A DNA stretch of 64,000 bases, from assembly GCA_948470475.1 (NCBI GenBank), contig OX419338.1, positions 31,058,382 to 31,122,381 on the forward strand, written 5' to 3'. The DNA comes from Galaxea fascicularis. Taxonomy: Eukaryota > Cnidaria > Anthozoa > Scleractinia > Euphylliidae. The notes beneath the pieces were generated by a model, which had not been told where the DNA came from, searched no databases, and worked only from the letters and a program-made list of their open reading frames with translations. Positions 35,784 through 49,200 of this stretch are shown here, one piece after another; positions within the stretch are counted from its first letter, which is position 1, and each line of letters opens with the position of its first letter. A program made the translations under genes and the position numbers.

Positions 35784-38700
35784 TCAGCGTTTCGCTTCCA
35801 TGGCATTACCCCTGGGATTATGTTGAACATTTCCCATGGCTGAGAACATGCCCTTTAACACCCGGCATGATAACAGAGGCTGAGAGTCCCCTGGGGGTAG
35901 AATAGGTCCGTCTTCGCCAACATAAACATATGGCAGTCTCAGAACGCAGAAGCTGGCGGGCGGAAGGCTCAACCCAGCAGCAACCCCAGGGTAAAATACG
36001 GGACACGGCGGCACCGACGGTTGTACCCGCGGGTTCAGGGTTACGAGGACAGGTGAGTCAGGTGTGACCACAAACACTCGCATCATCTGAGCCATGAGTG
36101 GTTTTGATGACCGACAGGGGCATGGGAAGTAGAGAGGCATATCCGAGGTCACAAGCTTATGCGCTGTTTCCTTCACGTGACCGGAACTGGTGGCTTTAAC
36201 CATCTTGTCAGGGCCAGAGCAAATGAACCTGAAAGAACCAACAGAGGAGTTAGTCAGAGTCTAAGGCTACTTTTGCGCATCGTGGTATTCAGGAGGGTTA
36301 TTAAGTTTACCAGTAAGCAAGATTAAAAATAAAATTACTGACATATTTTTTCAAAGAGCGTCCAAGATGAAAAAATTGATAATTAAACCTACGATGAGGC
36401 CAGCTGTGTTTTGGCCGAATTGGGTCAGCAAATAGGTTGTGCAAATAGGCCTTTCTCTCATACCGTTTGTGCCAAGTAAACAAATTTCAAACGAGAAAGT
36501 TTCGTGCCTCTTGAAGCTGTAGAATGAATCTCTGGATCCGGTAAGGAATGAACGCCTTTTAGGGCTTTGGTGAATGCATAGCGTAACAAAGTCAATCTCG
36601 CGATTAATTCAAAAGTTTCCGATACAGAACTTCCCTTACTTGTACAATATCTGAAAGGTTATTGGTAGCTTTTTCGTTGCGAGCCAAATCTCATCCTCAA
36701 ACCTGAAAGTAAGCCCTCCTTAAAACATCTTCTGGCGTAGGAACAGCTTAGGAAATATCTTTGTATACAGAACTCACCTATGCCCCCTTGGACACTCATA
36801 CTCCTCTCCTACGTAAGCTCTCACGGTCGGTATCGTCCCCTCACGGGAAGCCCTGCCCCGCTGTCGAGAGGAGCCTGAGGTGCCCTTTCCTGAGCTCGCG
36901 TTAGAAACTAACGGTGGCGCGTTTCCTTTGTAATCTGCACACTGACGCCGAGCATAGGTCAGGGCCTGGTAAAGAGGAAGTGACGATAGACTACTTCCGG
37001 TGGAAGGGAGTTCATTCAGAGTGGGCCAGGCTTCCTCCGTCATTTGCTTGGAGCCAAGATGCTTTCCCTGTCCATCAAATTGACTTGACATTTCTGATTG
37101 GCTATCGTTCAAGAGCGGAATGTCCCACGCCAGCAAAAAATTGCTGTTGGGGAAAAATCCCGGTTGCTCTAAACCTTTTGAGGGACTATACCCGCTCACA
37201 CTTCCCAGACGGCACAGCGACCACGAAGGAAAGCGAGGGTACATCCCTGCGGGAGACTGCGTGGTTAACATGGTCTCTAGAAAGACCTGCTCTTCTTCCG
37301 CGCTACGCTGCAAAGAATATTTCCCTTCAGGACCTGTGCGCTGAGCGTGATCAGTTCCCGTTGTTGAGAAGACATCTTGGGAACCCACCGTACTAATTTC
37401 TCCAGGAATTCCCACAGAAACAACACTCTTAAATTCGGATGTCATGCTCCTAAATTCAGGCCCCTCATGACTCATCATATCGAGAGTAGACTGGTACCCA
37501 CTCGCGCCATAGGTGGAGCTAACACTTTGCCCCAGGCTACCAACAGTGTCCACTCTTCCGGCATTGCTAGCGTTGGGAATGGGAATGGATGCCGTCGCAG
37601 TAGCAGGGGGAGAAGTTAACTGCTCGTTGTCGGATGTTTCGTTTACGTGATTCTCATCGCCACTTTCTCGCTCAGATTTCGCCTCTTTTACGGAGGAATC
37701 TCTTTCCTCTAATGTCATTTCTAGGAGAGGAGCTTCATCTTCCGGTTCTTCGTCGATTTTGCTCCCCGTTTTAGCGGACGAGAACATAGGATGAAATGGA
37801 AACAACAGATGAACCAGCGAGGCACAGCACTTTTGTTCCATGATTTGGAAGAAGTCGACATTAGCCGCCTGAAAATGAAGAAGAAGAAAAGGCTCGTGAT
37901 CTGAGCATCTAAACATTTTCTTTCGCAGTCGTGTGATTTGAAAACAAGGCCCAACTCAAAGAAAGTTTAGAAATGCAAACAATTCCCGTACATCAACTTT
38001 AACGAGTGTAGCAATGGTCCAATCTATGGCGTTCAATGTCCGCCAAAATTCAACTTTTGAATTTTGCTTGTATTTTTGGCATTCGATGTTGTAGTTTTAC
38101 AATTTGTACCTACATCTGCAATTGAACATTCAAGTTTCCAATTTTTCTACTCCACTTGTCGATTTGACATTGTTTGTTTCACGATTCAACTTTGTAGTTT
38201 GAAGTATTCAACATTCAAGTTTACGCAATTCAACATTCAACTTTCGAAGATGCATGTTTTTGATATCCAACCGCAAGCCAGTCAATGACAGTCAGTGTGG
38301 GCTCAGCAAACTATCAAAATTCTCCCTTAGTAGGGGCTGGCAGAGGCAAGTCACACTACCCTAGACAGTAGCTTTTACCACGGAAAATGGCGCAGCATTT
38401 CATTCTTGTTGTACCTAACACCCGATCCTACGTAAGTAATTTATTTTACTGTTCAGATTTACTACAGTCATATATCTAAATGTCCTATACAGTCAAGTAC
38501 CATATATGTCAATGGAAATATAAGAAAAGTTTAATGGTTCATACACCTGGCCATACGTATAGCGATGTAAATTTTTAAAATACGCTGTGGCTATATGGCC
38601 GGTAACCGGCCAAGATGTTAAAAACACTAAATGAACGGCAGTCCGATAAAAATTACAAGATCGAAGAATTTCAGTCAATTTAAACTGTCAAAGATCAGCC

Positions 38701-41131
38701 ATCAAATCATTTCAGGACCGCTTGACGTTTCCTAATCGACATACGATGGTTTGGTTCAGTCAGGTTTCTTTGATTCGACAATTTTTAGAAAAATCTCGGA
38801 CTGCCGGCCATTTAGTGTTTTTAACACCTTGGCCGGTTACCGGCCATATAGCCACAGCGTATTTTAAAAATTTACATCGCTATACGTATGGCCAGGTGTA
38901 TGAACCATTAAACTTTTCTTATATTTCCATTGACATATATGGTACTTGACTGTATAGGACATTTAGATATATGACTGTAGTAAATCTGAACAGTAAAATA
39001 AATTACTTACGTAGGATCGGGTGTTAGGTACAACAAGAATGAATCCGTGGTAAAAGCTACTGTCTAGGGTAGTGTGACTTGCCTCTGCCAGCCCCTACTA
39101 AGGGAGAATTTTGATAGTTTGCTGAGCCCACACTGACTGTCATTGACTGGCTTGCGGTTGGATATCAAAAACATGCATCTTCGAAAGTTGAATGTTGAAT
39201 TGCGTAAACTTGAATGTTGAATACTTCAAACTACAAAGTTGAATCGTGAAACAAACAATGTCAAATCGACAAGTGGAGTAGAAAAATTGGAAACTTGAAT
39301 GTTCAATTGCAGATGTAGGTACAAATTGTAAAACTACAACATCGAATGCCAAAAATACAAGCAAAATTCAAAAGTTGAATTTTGGCGGACATTGAACGCC
39401 ATACCAATCAGTAAACGTGCTTATAGAATACACACATATGGTGGTATGAGTTTTCCATCGTGACTTCTCAATTCAACTACAGAAAAGCTAACTTGTTAAA
39501 AACGGGGAAGCTGATGGCAAACAAGGCGAAATTTTCAGCTTTATTAAAATCGCAGATGTTACGTACCTTTCAGAGCAAAATCTGAGGTTGTTGTCGCGAA
39601 CATTAAACTAATCCGAGTGAGGCCTTTATGCTTAATTCGTCCATTTTCCATCAGTACATGCGTTGCTGTATTTGTAAATTAATGTTTCCAATCGAGTATC
39701 GAATAAAATTTCGTGTTTGCTTGTTTGGGTTTGTTTTGCTACTTTGCCAAACTAAGCGCGCTCAGACTCGCAGCATTTTCTATGAATTACATCAAAGCAT
39801 TTTTCAATTAAATCAAAATGACTGTTTGCCCTTCAGGCTCTGATTCGTTCCTTGAGTTTTTCATGGATAGGATTCTGTCTTGGTTCTTACGACAATCAAC
39901 ATAAAACCTCTCTACCACCATTAGAATAAGGAACAAATACCTACTTTAAGATCAAATGGATCTTCTCTGTGATCCTGCATTCTTCCACAGTTGCAGGCGC
40001 TGAAACTGGTAATGCGACTTGAGTGGGGCTTACATGGAGTGACTCCCAGTTCCTTAGAGTCGTCGGAAACTGGTTCCGAGGGAAGCTCTCCATCTGCGGG
40101 AAGTCTGTGGTACTGGTTAACAAAATGAACAAATAGAAGTGTTCAAACCTAAGCGAACGTGCAATCTAAGCTGAAGGTACACAATCAATACACATGCAAT
40201 TAGTAAATGTAACGACCTTATACGGAAATTTGGTTTTATTAACTGAGTTGATAATGTAAATTGGCCACCATAATTGGATTAAACAGTGGAAATACAATTC
40301 ACTTCAAACATAGTGGGTTGAGTGACCACGAAGCTATGTTGCAGTGTACAGAAAATTATAACTTTAAATGTCTGTAAAACTGGCGATTTTCTCTTTCTTT
40401 ATTCTGTTGCTTATTCTAAGTATATATTGTAATTATGGTTACACCGTTAAATGTTTACTGAATAAAATGTGTGAGGAACTGACCGGGTAGACACAATGGC
40501 GTCCTGTTAAACTACGCTCCTCGCAAAGCTGTCTACCATTCATCCACACCTGCAATTACAAACAATATGTTGCGTGCACATTGAATTACAGACCGCCACA
40601 CTTTATGTTTGCTAACATGACGCTGGTAAACGAGACATCACAGCATCCCGACCGCTGACACACGCCTTCGTAACATTGACCCTTCAAGCTCTAAGAGTGA
40701 TCAGCATCAAATTTCTCCTTGTTATATCAACGATTTATAAAACAGCGTGGTCATGAGAATAAAGGACAGGATCACACAAGATGAATTTGCTTGATATTTT
40801 AACAATTTCTCCCCACTACTTCTATAGGAAATGTGTAGGGGCAACAAATGGGAATTTAATTTTTGATGGTAGTGTTTAAAGCGTCGACGAAACGTTCACT
40901 GAAATAGAGGAAAACACCACGGAGTTGAATACTTAAATAATTTACTTTTACACCAAAGCTTCATGAATAGAAATTACGACGGTAATTCAAGGCAAAAATT
41001 ATGTTGGGTACGACAATCATCGTATTTCAATCTTACTCCTCTTTGAATATCTTAAATTTGTAAGTGAAGGGTGATCATCGCAGTAAATTTTCCAATTTAA
41101 GCGACTGGAAAGAAGAAGCCTGAAAAAATCA

Positions 41132-41165
<34 letters not shown>

Positions 41166-41190
41166 GATACCGGTGCGATGCACCGGTATC

Positions 41191-41224
<34 letters not shown>

Positions 41225-41439
41225 TGATTTTTTCAGGCTTCTTCTTTCCAGTCGCTTAAATTGGAAAATTTACTGCGATGATCACCCTTCACTTACATCT
41301 ACAACCGCAGTACAAATATGAATTATTTCATATATATTTCACATCACTTCACTGTGCGGGAAAAAATGAACTCAATAAATTGACCTCGCTCCCAATGTGT
41401 GGCTTCATAGCTCAGTTGGTAGAGCATCGCACCGGTATC

Positions 41440-41473
<34 letters not shown>

Positions 41474-41688
41474 TGATTTTTTCAGGCTTCTTCTTTCCAG
41501 TCGCTTAAATTGGAAAATTTACTGCGATGATCACCCTTCACTTACATCTACAACCGCAGTACAAATATGAATTATTTCATATATATTTCACATCACTTCA
41601 CTGTGCGGGAAAAAATGAACTCAATAAATTGACCTCGCTCCCAATGTGTGGCTTCATAGCTCAGTTGGTAGAGCATCGCACCGGTATC

Positions 41689-41722
<34 letters not shown>

Positions 41723-41937
41723 TGATTTTTTCAGGCTTCTTCTTTCCAGTCGCTTAAATTGGAAAATTTACTGCGATGATCACCCTTCACTTACATCTAC
41801 AACCGCAGTACAAATATGAATTATTTCATATATATTTCACATCACTTCACTGTGCGGGAAAAAATGAACTCAATAAATTGACCTCGCTCCCAATGTGTGG
41901 CTTCATAGCTCAGTTGGTAGAGCATCGCACCGGTATC

Positions 41938-41971
<34 letters not shown>

Positions 41972-42186
41972 TGATTTTTTCAGGCTTCTTCTTTCCAGTC
42001 GCTTAAATTGGAAAATTTACTGCGATGATCACCCTTCACTTACATCTACAACCGCAGTACAAATATGAATTATTTCATATATATTTCACATCACTTCACT
42101 GTGCGGGAAAAAATGAACTCAATAAATTGACCTCGCTCCCAATGTGTGGCTTCATAGCTCAGTTGGTAGAGCATCGCACCGGTATC

Positions 42187-42220
<34 letters not shown>

Positions 42221-42435
42221 TGATTTTTTCAGGCTTCTTCTTTCCAGTCGCTTAAATTGGAAAATTTACTGCGATGATCACCCTTCACTTACATCTACAA
42301 CCGCAGTACAAATATGAATTATTTCATATATATTTCACATCACTTCACTGTGCGGGAAAAAATGAACTCAATAAATTGACCTCGCTCCCAATGTGTGGCT
42401 TCATAGCTCAGTTGGTAGAGCATCGCACCGGTATC

Positions 42436-42469
<34 letters not shown>

Positions 42470-42684
42470 TGATTTTTTCAGGCTTCTTCTTTCCAGTCGC
42501 TTAAATTGGAAAATTTACTGCGATGATCACCCTTCACTTACATCTACAACCGCAGTACAAATATGAATTATTTCATATATATTTCACATCACTTCACTGT
42601 GCGGGAAAAAATGAACTCAATAAATTGACCTCGCTCCCAATGTGTGGCTTCATAGCTCAGTTGGTAGAGCATCGCACCGGTATC

Positions 42685-42718
<34 letters not shown>

Positions 42719-42933
42719 TGATTTTTTCAGGCTTCTTCTTTCCAGTTGCTTAAATTGGAAAATTTACTGCGATGATCACCCTTCACTTACATCTACAACC
42801 GCAGTACAAATATGAATTATTTCATATATATTTCACATCACTTCACTGTGCGGGAAAAAATGAACTCAATAAATTGACCTCGCTCCCAATGTGTGGCTTC
42901 ATAGCTCAGTTGGTAGAGCATCGCACCGGTATC

Positions 42934-42967
<34 letters not shown>

Positions 42968-43182
42968 TGATTTTTTCAGGCTTCTTCTTTCCAGTTGCTT
43001 AAATTGGAAAATTTACTGCGATGATCACCCTTCACTTACATCTACAACCGCAGTACAAATATGAATTATTTCATATATATTTCACATCACTTCACTGTGC
43101 GGGAAAAAATGAACTCAATAAATTGACCTCGCTCCCAATGTGTGGCTTCATAGCTCAGTTGGTAGAGCATCGCACCGGTATC

Positions 43183-43216
<34 letters not shown>

Positions 43217-46200
43217 TGATTTTTTCAGGCTTCTTCTTTCCAGTTGCTTAAATTGGAAAATTTACTGCGATGATCACCCTTCACTTACATCTACAACCGC
43301 AGTACAAATATGAATTATTTCATATATATTTCATATCTTAAATTTAGCGAACAAGCGACACAATGTGATGGAGTGCACCGGGAACAGACATATATACCTC
43401 ATCGAAGACGACAAATTTGCGTGATCATTATTATTTCATAACAGATAGCAACAAGTCAGTTGCTTTATGCTGGTTAACGGTTACATCCGTGCTACTGCGT
43501 GATTACCATGCTGGCGTTTTTTGGAGTAAAACGTCGAGGGGGCGCCAATCAAGACGCTTGCCGGTTACTGATAAAAGGACAAAAGACTGACGGCTTGTCA
43601 AATGACGTCTGCTCCGTTTATTGTTGTTGTTGTTATTGTTATAGTTTTCGTTACCGTTACCGTTCTCGTTACCGTTATCGTTATCGTTCCTATTTTCAAA
43701 CAAAATATAACACCATGGGGAAATATTTTCAACAACTAAGAAAGAAGGAGTATTTTCCTAACATTACGGTTTTTCAACTTGCTACAAAGAGTGACAGATC
43801 TCATCAACAAACCTTACTGCACTCATCCTGGAACTGAGCCGCGTAATGTTCGAATGCAGGTCCACGAGCGTGCAAAGAAAACACGCGTAGAGCTTGAGAC
43901 AGCTGAAATTGGAATCAAATCAGCAAGAATTTTAGTCGGTTTTCATGAGAGTGCTTGAGCTTATGCATTGATAGACACTGTTGAAATGTAAGCCCCGTGT
44001 TCGCACAGTTGCGGTGAGGAAAATGCAGAAACTCACCCGGAATTTTCTGTTACGCAGAGACCCTGTAAAGTGATTGGTCCTGAACATACATAGAACCCTG
44101 GGGGTCTAATGTGATCACGCTGGGGTGATGATGGGGAAACTGCCTTACAAAACAATTGTCCCAATCTTAAAATGGAGAAAGATTTTCAAATGATCTCAGA
44201 GTTATCTTAAGTTAACTTTAGGAACTCAATCGTTACGCTCGTATTCAACTAAGCAATAATTTTACGATGTTTTATGTGCCTTCGAAAAAGTAGCTTTGTC
44301 AACACAATGAAAGAATCGTGAGTTTTCCATTGTTAGGTGAAATCTCATTTAAGTTTAATGAGTTAAACATCAAAACTGCGTCGGTGTGAAATAAGCATGG
44401 ACACAGGTCAAACTAGAAACATGTGCAAAACTAAAACACTCTGAGCTTGGGATAACAAGCCACTAAGACGGACCACCCTGGGCATTGTCACCTTGTCGTA
44501 GTGGTGGAGCTTGAGTGTCTCGATGATCCTTAGAGCTATGCCGGCTGGAACACCAGTTCCCTGGTAGGTTTAGCCATGCCGGACTGGTCGCGAGGAAGAG
44601 ACCAAACAAAGAACTGCCCCTGACCCTCCCGATTAGGGGTTGGGCGTGGGGTTAATCACCTTACCCCGTAAAAAAGGGGGATTACAGAGACCCCTAAAAC
44701 AGAGGCCTTATGTGCGACATGGCGCACTTTAGGCCCAGCCGCCAGGACTATAAAACAATGGACTAACCTGGTTCAAGTGCACATTCTGGGTGTAATGCGA
44801 GGGTAAGCTTTCCAGGTAGGCGCTTGTCGCCACTGGTATCGCCTTCCGACAGCGCCTGATTAAAAAAGCAAAACAACAAAACAAGGTTTAAAACACGTCT
44901 CAATCCATCTGAAACGTTTGTAAGACGGTAACTCGTCTATCTTGTTAAGTAACACACTTACGCTTCCGAAAATTTCATGTCTAGATCCAAATGTGACGCC
45001 ATCGTCGTGAGAGGAGCAATCAGGTCGCTTCTCGGAGTCATGAAAAACTCGAACAGCACGAGGGATACACGCGCCCACAGGCGGCAAGACGGAACCTGCG
45101 AGTAACAACACGAACATTGAAAATCTACCATGGCTTGTTTTCCATTATCGTAAGAAAAGATAGCACTTCCAATGACTGCTGTTAATGGCTAACGTTTCAA
45201 GAATTTGAGCGAGCGCATTTTGAGCTAGTCGACCGGCCAGCCGGTTAGTTCTAATCTTCCATTGTTAGGTCATACTATATGGGAAGATGTCTTTTTCGTT
45301 GAAATTCTCCAATGTTAGTTTATGTTATTTGGAACTATTCGTCCCAAGTACTAATTCTTCAGTTTCAATTTATATTGTCTGGTAATTCAAACGTTCGTTC
45401 CAAGTCCTATTCTCTTCTTTTATGTGTTCAAGTTATGTCATATGTCATATTTATTCCAAATTGATTCACTAGCGTTAGTTTGTACTAGTTGGGAGTTCAA
45501 ATCTACCAATGTCAGTTTACGGAATTTCACCTCAGTATTATTTCCGTGTTTCAGAGCGGTTTCCATTTGACCATCGAATAGAAATTGCGTTTGCTTTGGA
45601 TTTTCATTGGTTTGCTATGTGATTGGCCAGCACAAGAATCGCGCCACAAAGTCACAAAACAAATCGCAAGTTGCACGCGTGTATTTGCCCGCGTTTGCCG
45701 CTGGATACATGTACAGCTGTGATTGGTTTTAACTCTCATTGGCTCATTGCAATCCTTACGTCTGTTGTGATTGGCTGAAGTAATCTCTTTCACTTTGGTG
45801 TTACTGCAATCAATTGAAAATTGATCTAGGTTCTAATACGATTTCGTAGGTTTACAACTGAGTTCCGAAAGCCCCGGAGTTACTACAAATCTAAATCCAC
45901 TACACACCTCCACATGAGTACCTCTCCGGCCCTCCGCTACTCCATCACGGCCAGCATCTCCAGTCATCAAATGATCAATCTGTTGTTTGAGGTAGTCTTT
46001 GAACAACACTTCTTCTGCGGAGGCCAGCGTCTCACCATCCCCTGCTGACTGATTCACTTCTCTCTTGAGAAACTTGCTGTTTTTCAAGAGGGAACTTGAT
46101 TCCACTGTGAAACAGATTATAAACAAAAGCCAGAATTGTCGATCTCTCGAGGAGCACAAAGGGCCATTTGAGACTCCACGGAGATAAAAAGTGCGTACTT

Positions 46201-49200
46201 TCAAAACATGGATTTTACTTACAGTATTCTAAAAATTCTTCTTCCACTAAGCTAAGGATCGCTAGGCTGTTATTACTATCTTTAAATTCCTTTATTATAT
46301 GGCTGGTGCTTATAGCCGATATCCGGTAAAAACCCGCATAAAGGAACAAGAGGATTAAGAACCGCCAGGCTGAAATTTGGTAAAAAGAAGACCATATACA
46401 CAGGGCCCGGTTGTTCGAAAGCCGATTAACGCTAATCCAAGATTAAAATTATTCAAGGAGCTTAATTCTCTTTCCCCAAACGTTGTTCATTGCTGATACT
46501 CTGCAAAATTTTAGATTAGGGGAAGTCAATCCTGAAAAACAAAAAGCAGCCGAAACAACTTTCATCCAAAAGTTAAAAACTGAAACCAAAGTTTACGCTA
46601 ATCCTGGATCAGGTTAATCGGCTTTCGAACAACCGGGCCGTGTTTTTTTTTTTTTTTAATTGGTTCTTATATATAACGAAATACTGGGTACCAGCACATT
46701 TCTTAGGGTCCTTAACTAAGTGACACAGCATACTCTTACCCCACTGTGTATTTACAGCTGGCTTGGCCAACGTGTTAAGAAGCACTGCCACAGGGTCAAA
46801 CGCAGTGAAACAAGGCTGAACGTGAACAAAGGCGTGGCTTGAGTTTACTGTAAATAGAGAGCTGGAACTGTGGACGAAGAAAAGGGCACTCCCATTTACG
46901 TTAAGATTTTCCTTCTGTAAATAAATTTAGAACATGAAAAGCGCTGAGTTTTCAAAACTCATCTAACTTTGTTTCTTTGTTTTGACTTCCAGGTTTCGTG
47001 TATTGATCTGCGTTATAAACTCAACAGCTTTAGCGTCAAGAACTTCAAACGCTACGATTTCCCTTTCTTTTCTTCTCTTTTTTTTTTCTTTTTCTTTTTT
47101 ATTTGTGCTGCAGCCCGAGAATGACTTACTGCAAGGGATGCTTAACCACACACTGGAGAACGTCGATCACACGTTAGTAAAAAAAGGGAAAAATACTTCT
47201 TTTTTTACTTTGTGGGAAAAGCGCTTTGGTAAACGGAAGGTTTTTAGAGTTTGGAAATAGAGTATACGCGTTTACAAGGGAACAGCAAAAACAAATGACG
47301 ACAGAGGTTTTCGACGGGGGTGACGACGCATCGATGGATATGTAACAAAAGTGGACACGAGGGAGCTCTAGCAACGACGACGGCCACGCCAAGGAAAACG
47401 TCATTTAAAAAATAACTCTTTCTCGTGTTTGTAAGTCTTTCGCGATTCTTCAAAACTGCATGACTTGGAAAATGCTGGCGAACTATGCAGGGTCTAAATT
47501 ACTATGAACGGCGTTTAAGTCAAAACATTGAAGCCTTACCATAACGCGCTCACATTCTAATGAAAACCTAAACTTTGACATTTTCACGTTATTACTAGGG
47601 GCCTTCAGATTTGAGTACGAGATTGAGTACGAGCACGACTTTTCCAATCTTGTTTTACATGCTTTAGGTGATCACTAATGACACCAATCTTATTTCTACA
47701 ATCTTCTAATCTACTGGTAAGCAACAAGGAAGAGTGAGGGTTTCGGGGAGGTGACTGGTTTGAAATTTGAAATTCGTACTCGTGCTCGGAAAATACATAT
47801 ACCAAAACGTACAACGCATGTGCAGAGCGATCTTCTTTTGCTCATTTAACCTACTGTTGTATGGCGTCCACGTCGCCGTTGCCGTCCTCGTTGCTAAAGC
47901 TACCTTACAATATTGCATAACGTGAATACGGCATCTAATATACCCTACCATTTTAAGTGCAACCCAACCGATTCCCCATAAACAATAACACACCTGAGGC
48001 TACCCAGAAGCCTTGCTTTTCTCATGATACTGTACAGTTGATCCTCCACAGCATGCTGCAACTTCTTTTGTGGAGTGGTGGTCTAATGTACAAAGAGAAC
48101 AAAATTACAGTGTACATGTAAGATACAAATTAAAGAGAAGTGACCAGTTTAGAGGGTTCCCTATACTTTTTTCGTGAAACGTGATTGGGACTATTTTTTT
48201 CTCGTGAAACGTAATTAAGGTTTATTTGGTCATTCGTGATTCGTGATTGCCGATATTGATTTTATCGTGAACGTGAACGAATTTTGGAAGTTATCCGTGA
48301 CGCGTGAACAGTCTCAATATTTTTACGTGAATGCATTTTCCAAAGTGGTATAGGGGACCCTCAGTTTAGTCTAATAAGGATTCGCTTGACGTTACTAACT
48401 AACTCACCTGCTGCTTTCCTTTAGTCTTGCTTGCATAAGTATCCTGATTCTTACCAGACTGAAAAAAAAAAAATGACACGAGATTACTGGGGTTTTGTTT
48501 GGTGCCGGACGCAGGACGTAGCGTCCGGTTGTTTGAATAATAACTGTTGTGAAGTCTGGCGCCCGCTTGTTTAACCTATGAATCCGGTACCTCAAACTGT
48601 CACCGAAAACCTTGACGATTGGTTTGAACGAACTTCTAAATTTCATCACTTGACTGCTAATGGGCCAACAATAATTATAAGTATGGAAAGGCCAGAAATG
48701 TACCCAAGAGAGCTTCTCCTGATTACCGTTTTTTCAGCATTCCGCCCCTGCGCAGCTCCTAAACAAACAGTGTTTACGACGGAACTGCCACGACAACAGT
48801 TGATACCGACTTACTAGACTGGTTGATTCGCACAGTTTTTGGACGGCAATCAGCGTTACAAGCGTACACCAGACCACCATGCTTTCCACATAGCTTATAT
48901 GTTCTTCACGACAGATCAACGAAACGCAAGTAAAACCCTTTACTGTAACGGCAAAATTCTCCTTGGAAACGCAGTGAAAATAAACTAAATCGGTACTCTT
49001 GAAAGCAGAAGCCACGGAATTCAGACAAGTCCGAAAGCACGCCATGGTTTCTTCGCTAGAGCGTGGAGTAAATGATGACGTCACGTACGCAGTGATAATA
49101 TTATAAGCCTAAACGAGGTGCATCATGGGATACTATTCGATCGTCGTCTGAGCCTACACTGTACAAAGCGCTTTGTACCTACTGAGCTGCAAAAGCCCAT

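Larger units (their letters stand above)
41047..43345 (+). mobile_element. Tandem tRNA array inserted as one unit (249-bp period)
   Basis: The unit at 41060-43332 is flanked by the identical 13-bp repeat ATATCTTAAATTT (41047-41059 and 43333-43345). It starts with a near-perfect palindrome (41059-41297). It continues with eight full 249-bp units, each with a tRNA gene, a CTGATTTTTTCAG hairpin/T-run and an AT-rich spacer, and ends in a ninth, truncated unit. Units are almost identical. The last three share one C-to-T change (CCAGTTGCTT for CCAGTCGCTT). It is antisense within the SMG8 intron between exons 43813-43902 and 40484-40549. The direct repeat suggests insertion by a staggered-cut mechanism, with tandem growth before or after. 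This interpretation is inference. Confidence 0.8.

Noticed and set aside
36914..37396. 160-residue plus-strand frame
   Set aside because: It is opposite the large SMG8 exon, which has clear family motifs and consistent splice phases.
38064..39364. Pairs of identical 74- and near-identical 61/75-residue frames on opposite strands
   Set aside because: They are mirror images created by the foldback element arms; no domain or splice support.
41278..43251. Eight identical 76-residue open frames in tandem
   Set aside because: They run through the tRNA genes and terminator; the protein-like phrase is just a translated tRNA. The signal belongs to the tRNA array.
41060..43332. CRISPR-like array
   Set aside because: The repeat and spacer are both identical in every unit and the period is 249 bp, so this is tandem duplication, not repeats with variable spacers.
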